A DNA stretch of 64,000 nt. Source: UBA927 sp964361785. Lineage in GTDB: Bacteria; Patescibacteriota; Microgenomatia; UBA10105; UBA927. The stretch is taken from the NCBI GenBank assembly GCA_964361785.1, contig CAYIBX010000002.1, forward strand, positions 1-64,000, in the 5' to 3' direction. Below the pieces are notes generated by a model that saw nothing but the letters and a program-made list of their open reading frames with translations, made no database searches and was not told where the DNA came from. Position 1 is the stretch's first letter; each line of letters starts with the position of its first letter. Made by a program: the position numbers and the translations under genes. Below are positions 61,776-64,000 of the stretch, in pieces.

Positions 61776-61786
61776 ATCTGAAAATC

Positions 61787-61814
61787 TATGAATACTTTGA
61801 AAGAAGTATTCATA
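61787..61814 (+). terminator. Hairpin after the giant gene
   Basis: TATGAATACTT (61787-61797) and AAGTATTCATA (61804-61814) form a perfect 11-bp stem with a six-base loop, 12 bases after the stop. There is no T run, so it may be a Rho-dependent or mRNA-stabilising 3' end and not a classic intrinsic terminator. Confidence 0.5.
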
Positions 61815-61855
61815 GAGAACGCAGAAGACGATAGATGGATTTACTGGTTGAGCGA

Positions 61856-62116
61856 TTAATACGCCTCATCATGTGAGCCGATGTCGAGAAGATAGCATGT
61901 GTCTTTATCTCGGTGAAATACTATCCGAATGGATTGATCGATAGAAATCGCATGTTCATTTTCTCGATTGGATAGTTTGTGAAGACGAAGTTGTGGATGA
62001 AACGGAGATTCTTGTAGAAGTTCGAGTCTACGAGTGATAAGAGAATAATAATCAGGACGGCTTTTTATAAATTTACCAAGCGCGCGAATATATCTAGGTG
62101 TCGCAACAATTTTCAT
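61856..62116 (-). CDS. RelE/YafQ-type toxin
   Basis: The 86-residue protein has the fold pattern of RelE-superfamily mRNA interferases: an N-terminal ATPRYIRALGKFIKSRPD strand and helix, then LRLHKLSNRENEHAISI, RIVFHRDKDTCYLLDIG and SHDEAY, the last being close to the DIGTHDEVY end of YafQ-like toxins. Such toxins cut mRNA on the ribosome and are neutralised by the partner antitoxin. It lies three bases after the antitoxin gene, in the usual antitoxin-first order. It converges on the giant gene. Catalytic competence cannot be judged by eye. Confidence 0.88.
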   Translation of the reverse strand: MKIVATPRYIRALGKFIKSRPDYYSLITRRLELLQESPFHPQLRLHKLSNRENEHAISIDQSIRIVFHRDKDTCYLLDIGSHDEAY

Positions 62117-62119
62117 GTG

Positions 62120-62362
62120 TCATTTTGGTTTGAATTGAGCCATGAATGTATGAATATCTTTTTTTGTACGTAATACTGTTCCTCGTCCCGCTTTATAATC
62201 TGCTTTTGCCTCAGCTACCATGCGATCGAGTTTGTGATCACGAAGAATCTGACGTAATGCAGTACGAGCTAGATCGCTAAACGACGCATAGTGCCCATCT
62301 GCAATAGCTGCATCAGCTTCTTTTTTGAGAACGTCTGGAAGAGAAATGTTTATAGTAGTCAT
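62120..62362 (-). CDS. Ribbon-helix-helix antitoxin
   Basis: The start is set at the ATG at 62362 (MTTINISLP), since the six residues before it in the longer frame are not typical. The 80-residue protein begins with the DNA-binding strand TINISLP, then helix DVLKKEADAAIADG and turn YASFSDLARTALRQIL, the RHH (CopG/RelB-like) pattern. The C-terminal half is charged and probably wraps the toxin. It would also repress its own promoter. Its start overlaps the 3' end of the upstream membrane-protein gene by 50 bases, so the module was probably added behind it. Confidence 0.85.
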   Translation of the reverse strand: MTTINISLPDVLKKEADAAIADGHYASFSDLARTALRQILRDHKLDRMVAEAKADYKAGRGTVLRTKKDIHTFMAQFKPK

Positions 62363-64000
62363 ATGTATGAATAATAGCAAAAGTCATACAAAGTGTCAAA
62401 GAGACGAAAAGAAGAAGTTTTTTAAGCATCGAAGGCTCGTAGGAAAAAACGATCTCTTGTGTGCCGGCTGATTCTAACTTTACTGCAGTGTAGAAAGGGA
62501 AAACGATAAGCGTTTCCGCGGATTTCCCATCAATCGTTGCCTTCCAAGACGGGTGATAGGTCTGGTGGAGAATGACGAGGCACTCGGAACAGCCTTCTTT
62601 AGCCTCGACAGTGGCGCGGAAGACCATATCGCTATCTTGCGACTGGGAGGTTATTTTCATTAGGTCACCTAAGTTACCTAGGGGGCTTAGGTAAAGAGGG
62701 GGCTCAGAAAAAAGATTGTGCCGAGTACCATCAGGAATTTGATACGTCACCTCGTCTATCATTCGAAAATTTGGGAGTCCAGTGTTTTTGGGATAGTCTT
62801 TATCAAAAGTGAGTTTTGGGTATAAGCCTTTGGTATGTGTGTCTGATTGGATCCATAGGCGGACGACGTTGGTAAAATTTTGTTTGGAGCTGGAGATGAT
62901 GGCTGGACGAATGCCTGTGGAGATATACCCATACGATAGGTTACCTATGTTGCCTAGGTGACTTGGGTCGCCTACATCAACAGTGTAAAGACGCCACGTT
63001 TTTCCGGTCATCAGAGGCTTCCAGAAGGGTTGGATGTTATCTTTGGGTAAATCGATAGGTGTCACGACATATTTTATATTGTAGAGGCGATAGTGGGCAG
63101 CTACATCTTCAGAAAAATACTGTTCGGTATCTGAATTTGGAGACCACGTTTCTGGAAGCCATGTAAGCGTCGGGATGCCAAAGGTAGACATATAAAGATA
63201 CATTGGTGTTTCTGCTACGCGAAAATCTTTGCCCCACCCACCACCGCGACCAAAGTAAACACGACTGGGATTAGTTTGTAGTTTATCGTTGATGGTTGAG
63301 AGTAAGAGAGAAGTATCGGCGTCAACGTTGGTAAAATTGTCGTTGGCTTGTTTGATAAGCGTATCGTTGTAGCTGCTGTATCGCAATGTTTGGGGGTAGA
63401 CCGAAAAGATAAGAGATAAGACCAACAAGACACATAGGACTGATAAGACCAATTTGTTTAGTAATGTTGTTTTTTCAAAAATCCAATCAATTCCTATTGG
63501 GATTAAGAATAGCCCTGTGATATGGAGGCCCACGATAAAACGGGAAAGATGAAACTCTTCCATGCTGGGGATAAGGTTTACCAGTCCCCCCCATGTCGTA
63601 CGGCCAAAGTAGAAAAGAAGCCAGAAGACAAACAAAATGCCAAATGCAAAATGCTGAATGCTAAATAATGCAACAAATATGCCGACGAATACGAGAAGTG
63701 TTAGAATGGGGAAGCGGCTGAAATCAAATAGGTCGCCGTTAAAAAGATTTTTAAGCACTTCCCGATAGCCGTAGGAGTCAAATTTCCATATCGGATCCCA
63801 GACTGATATGTTGTGATAGTTGCTCCCAAGAAGAATAGGGATAATCCAGTATCCCAGAAGCAGTAAGACGCCGCCGTAAATAATAGGAAGTTTTTTTAGA
63901 TGTTTGAATCCGACGATAGCAATACTAAAAAACGCTATGATTCCGATTCCCAGATGTCCTGTTGTCGTGAGGGCAAGGGTGAGTATTGCAGGCTTTATTT
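62313..64000 (-). CDS. Large polytopic membrane protein (YfhO/PTPS-related type), partial
   Basis: The frame is open from the stop at 62313 to the window edge. The GTG at 63758 is not the true start, because codons continue upstream with further hydrophobic segments (LTLALTTTGHLGIGIIAF, LLLLGYWIIPILLGSNYHN). About 560 C-terminal residues are visible: several membrane helices, then an extracytoplasmic domain of about 300 residues, then a last helix (LLLFVSLTLCMTFAIIHTY) and a basic tail. The ectodomain has YGRGGGWG-like and VILHQTYHPSWKATIDG motifs typical of YfhO/6-pyruvoyl-tetrahydropterin-synthase-related membrane proteins, thought to be GT-C-like enzymes. Short-phrase repeats encode LSPLGNLGDLMK and SHLGNIGNLSYG within it. 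Confidence 0.82.
   Translation of the reverse strand, partial: IKPAILTLALTTTGHLGIGIIAFFSIAIVGFKHLKKLPIIYGGVLLLLGYWIIPILLGSNYHNISVWDPIWKFDSYGYREVLKNLFNGDLFDFSRFPILTLLVFVGIFVALFSIQHFAFGILFVFWLLFYFGRTTWGGLVNLIPSMEEFHLSRFIVGLHITGLFLIPIGIDWIFEKTTLLNKLVLSVLCVLLVLSLIFSVYPQTLRYSSYNDTLIKQANDNFTNVDADTSLLLSTINDKLQTNPSRVYFGRGGGWGKDFRVAETPMYLYMSTFGIPTLTWLPETWSPNSDTEQYFSEDVAAHYRLYNIKYVVTPIDLPKDNIQPFWKPLMTGKTWRLYTVDVGDPSHLGNIGNLSYGYISTGIRPAIISSSKQNFTNVVRLWIQSDTHTKGLYPKLTFDKDYPKNTGLPNFRMIDEVTYQIPDGTRHNLFSEPPLYLSPLGNLGDLMKITSQSQDSDMVFRATVEAKEGCSECLVILHQTYHPSWKATIDGKSAETLIVFPFYTAVKLESAGTQEIVFSYEPSMLKKLLLFVSLTLCMTFAIIHTYDYYKHFSSRRSQKRS
62663..62972. repeat. CCTAGGTNACC-type short-phrase repeats
   Basis: Two clusters at about 62663-62692 (GGTCACCTAAGTTACCTAGG) and 62938-62970 (GGTTACCTATGTTGCCTAGG) consist of decamer-like units and encode Leu-Gly-Asn/Asp runs in the membrane protein. 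The phrase differs from the CTTATAAGAC family but behaves the same way. Confidence 0.65.
63410..63460. repeat. CTTATAAGAC-type repeat, copy 10
   Basis: GATAAGACCAACAAGACACA and following units encode part of a membrane segment (LVLSVLCVLLVLSLIF) of the partial membrane protein. Confidence 0.6.

Noticed and set aside
21369..61775. Giant ORF as an assembly error or several fused genes
   Set aside because: No stop, frameshift or composition break is seen over 40 kb. Module borders are joined by proper linkers and the linker repeats are diverged rather than identical, which does not fit a collapsed or chimeric assembly. It still deserves long-read proof.
1..64000. UGA recoded as Gly or Trp (as in SR1 or Gracilibacteria)
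   Set aside because: UGA ends several genes at sensible places, including ATGA overlaps at 6370, 7658 and 12871.

Overview
The window comes from a bacterium with a small, compact genome, most likely a member of the Candidate Phyla Radiation (Patescibacteria), perhaps Microgenomates. The signs are a 23S rRNA gene split by two group I introns, one with a LAGLIDADG endonuclease ORF; genes packed with ATGA overlaps; several -10 boxes lying only 6-8 nt before the start codon (leaderless-type starts); a palindrome that inserts the peptide PAGRQ in frame; many GT-C-like membrane proteins with no recognisable metabolism; and one enormous ORF. UGA is used as a stop codon, which argues against the UGA-recoded Gracilibacteria/SR1. 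The lineage is inferred by eye from these features.

Layout. 1-1.8 kb: 3' end of the 23S rRNA in three exons with introns at 56-328 and 429-1259, then 5S rRNA and a terminator. 2.0-6.5 kb: housekeeping genes (four-domain S1 protein, an unknown protein, RadA, a PIN-TRAM protein) and two coupled tiny ORFs. 6.5-7.1 kb: intergenic, with a promoter and a long rod-shaped hairpin (candidate ncRNA). 7.1-17 kb: envelope and glycan genes (HAD phosphatase, GT4 glycosyltransferase, then a minus-strand operon of methyltransferase, GT39-like protein, polytopic membrane protein and FAD oxidoreductase, then a plus-strand pair ending in a YYY/DUF2298 membrane protein). 17-21.2 kb: small unknown gene, Rho, LysM-M23 peptidase, two tRNA-Ala genes flanking a four-helix-bundle gene, and a one-TM small protein.

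21.4-61.8 kb is a single uninterrupted reading frame of 13,468 codons, about 63 percent of the window. Its predicted product (about 1.5 MDa) starts with a signal-anchor and a Gly-rich linker. It then strings together Cys-paired helical segments, two SecA-like ATPase motors, three membrane clusters, three HExxH zincin-like modules, two kinase-like folds, two GNAT-like folds, a degenerate serine beta-lactamase-like domain with a VanW-like domain, a transglutaminase-like domain, a JAB/MPN-like domain, two degenerate GGDEF-like domains and an FHA-like domain, joined by long helical and Pro-rich linkers. Many modules occur in pairs, and linker sequences are duplicated at DNA level. This is the outstanding object in the window; its function is unknown. 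A role in the envelope or in contact with another cell is an inference from the anchor, disulfide-like cysteines, peptidases and VanW-like module.

61.8-64 kb: a RelE/YafQ-type toxin-antitoxin pair and the C-terminal part of a large membrane protein that runs off the window. Two families of short-phrase repeats (one on CTTATAAGAC, one on CCTAGGTNACC) are scattered through envelope genes and spacers outside the giant ORF and stay in frame where they fall in genes.
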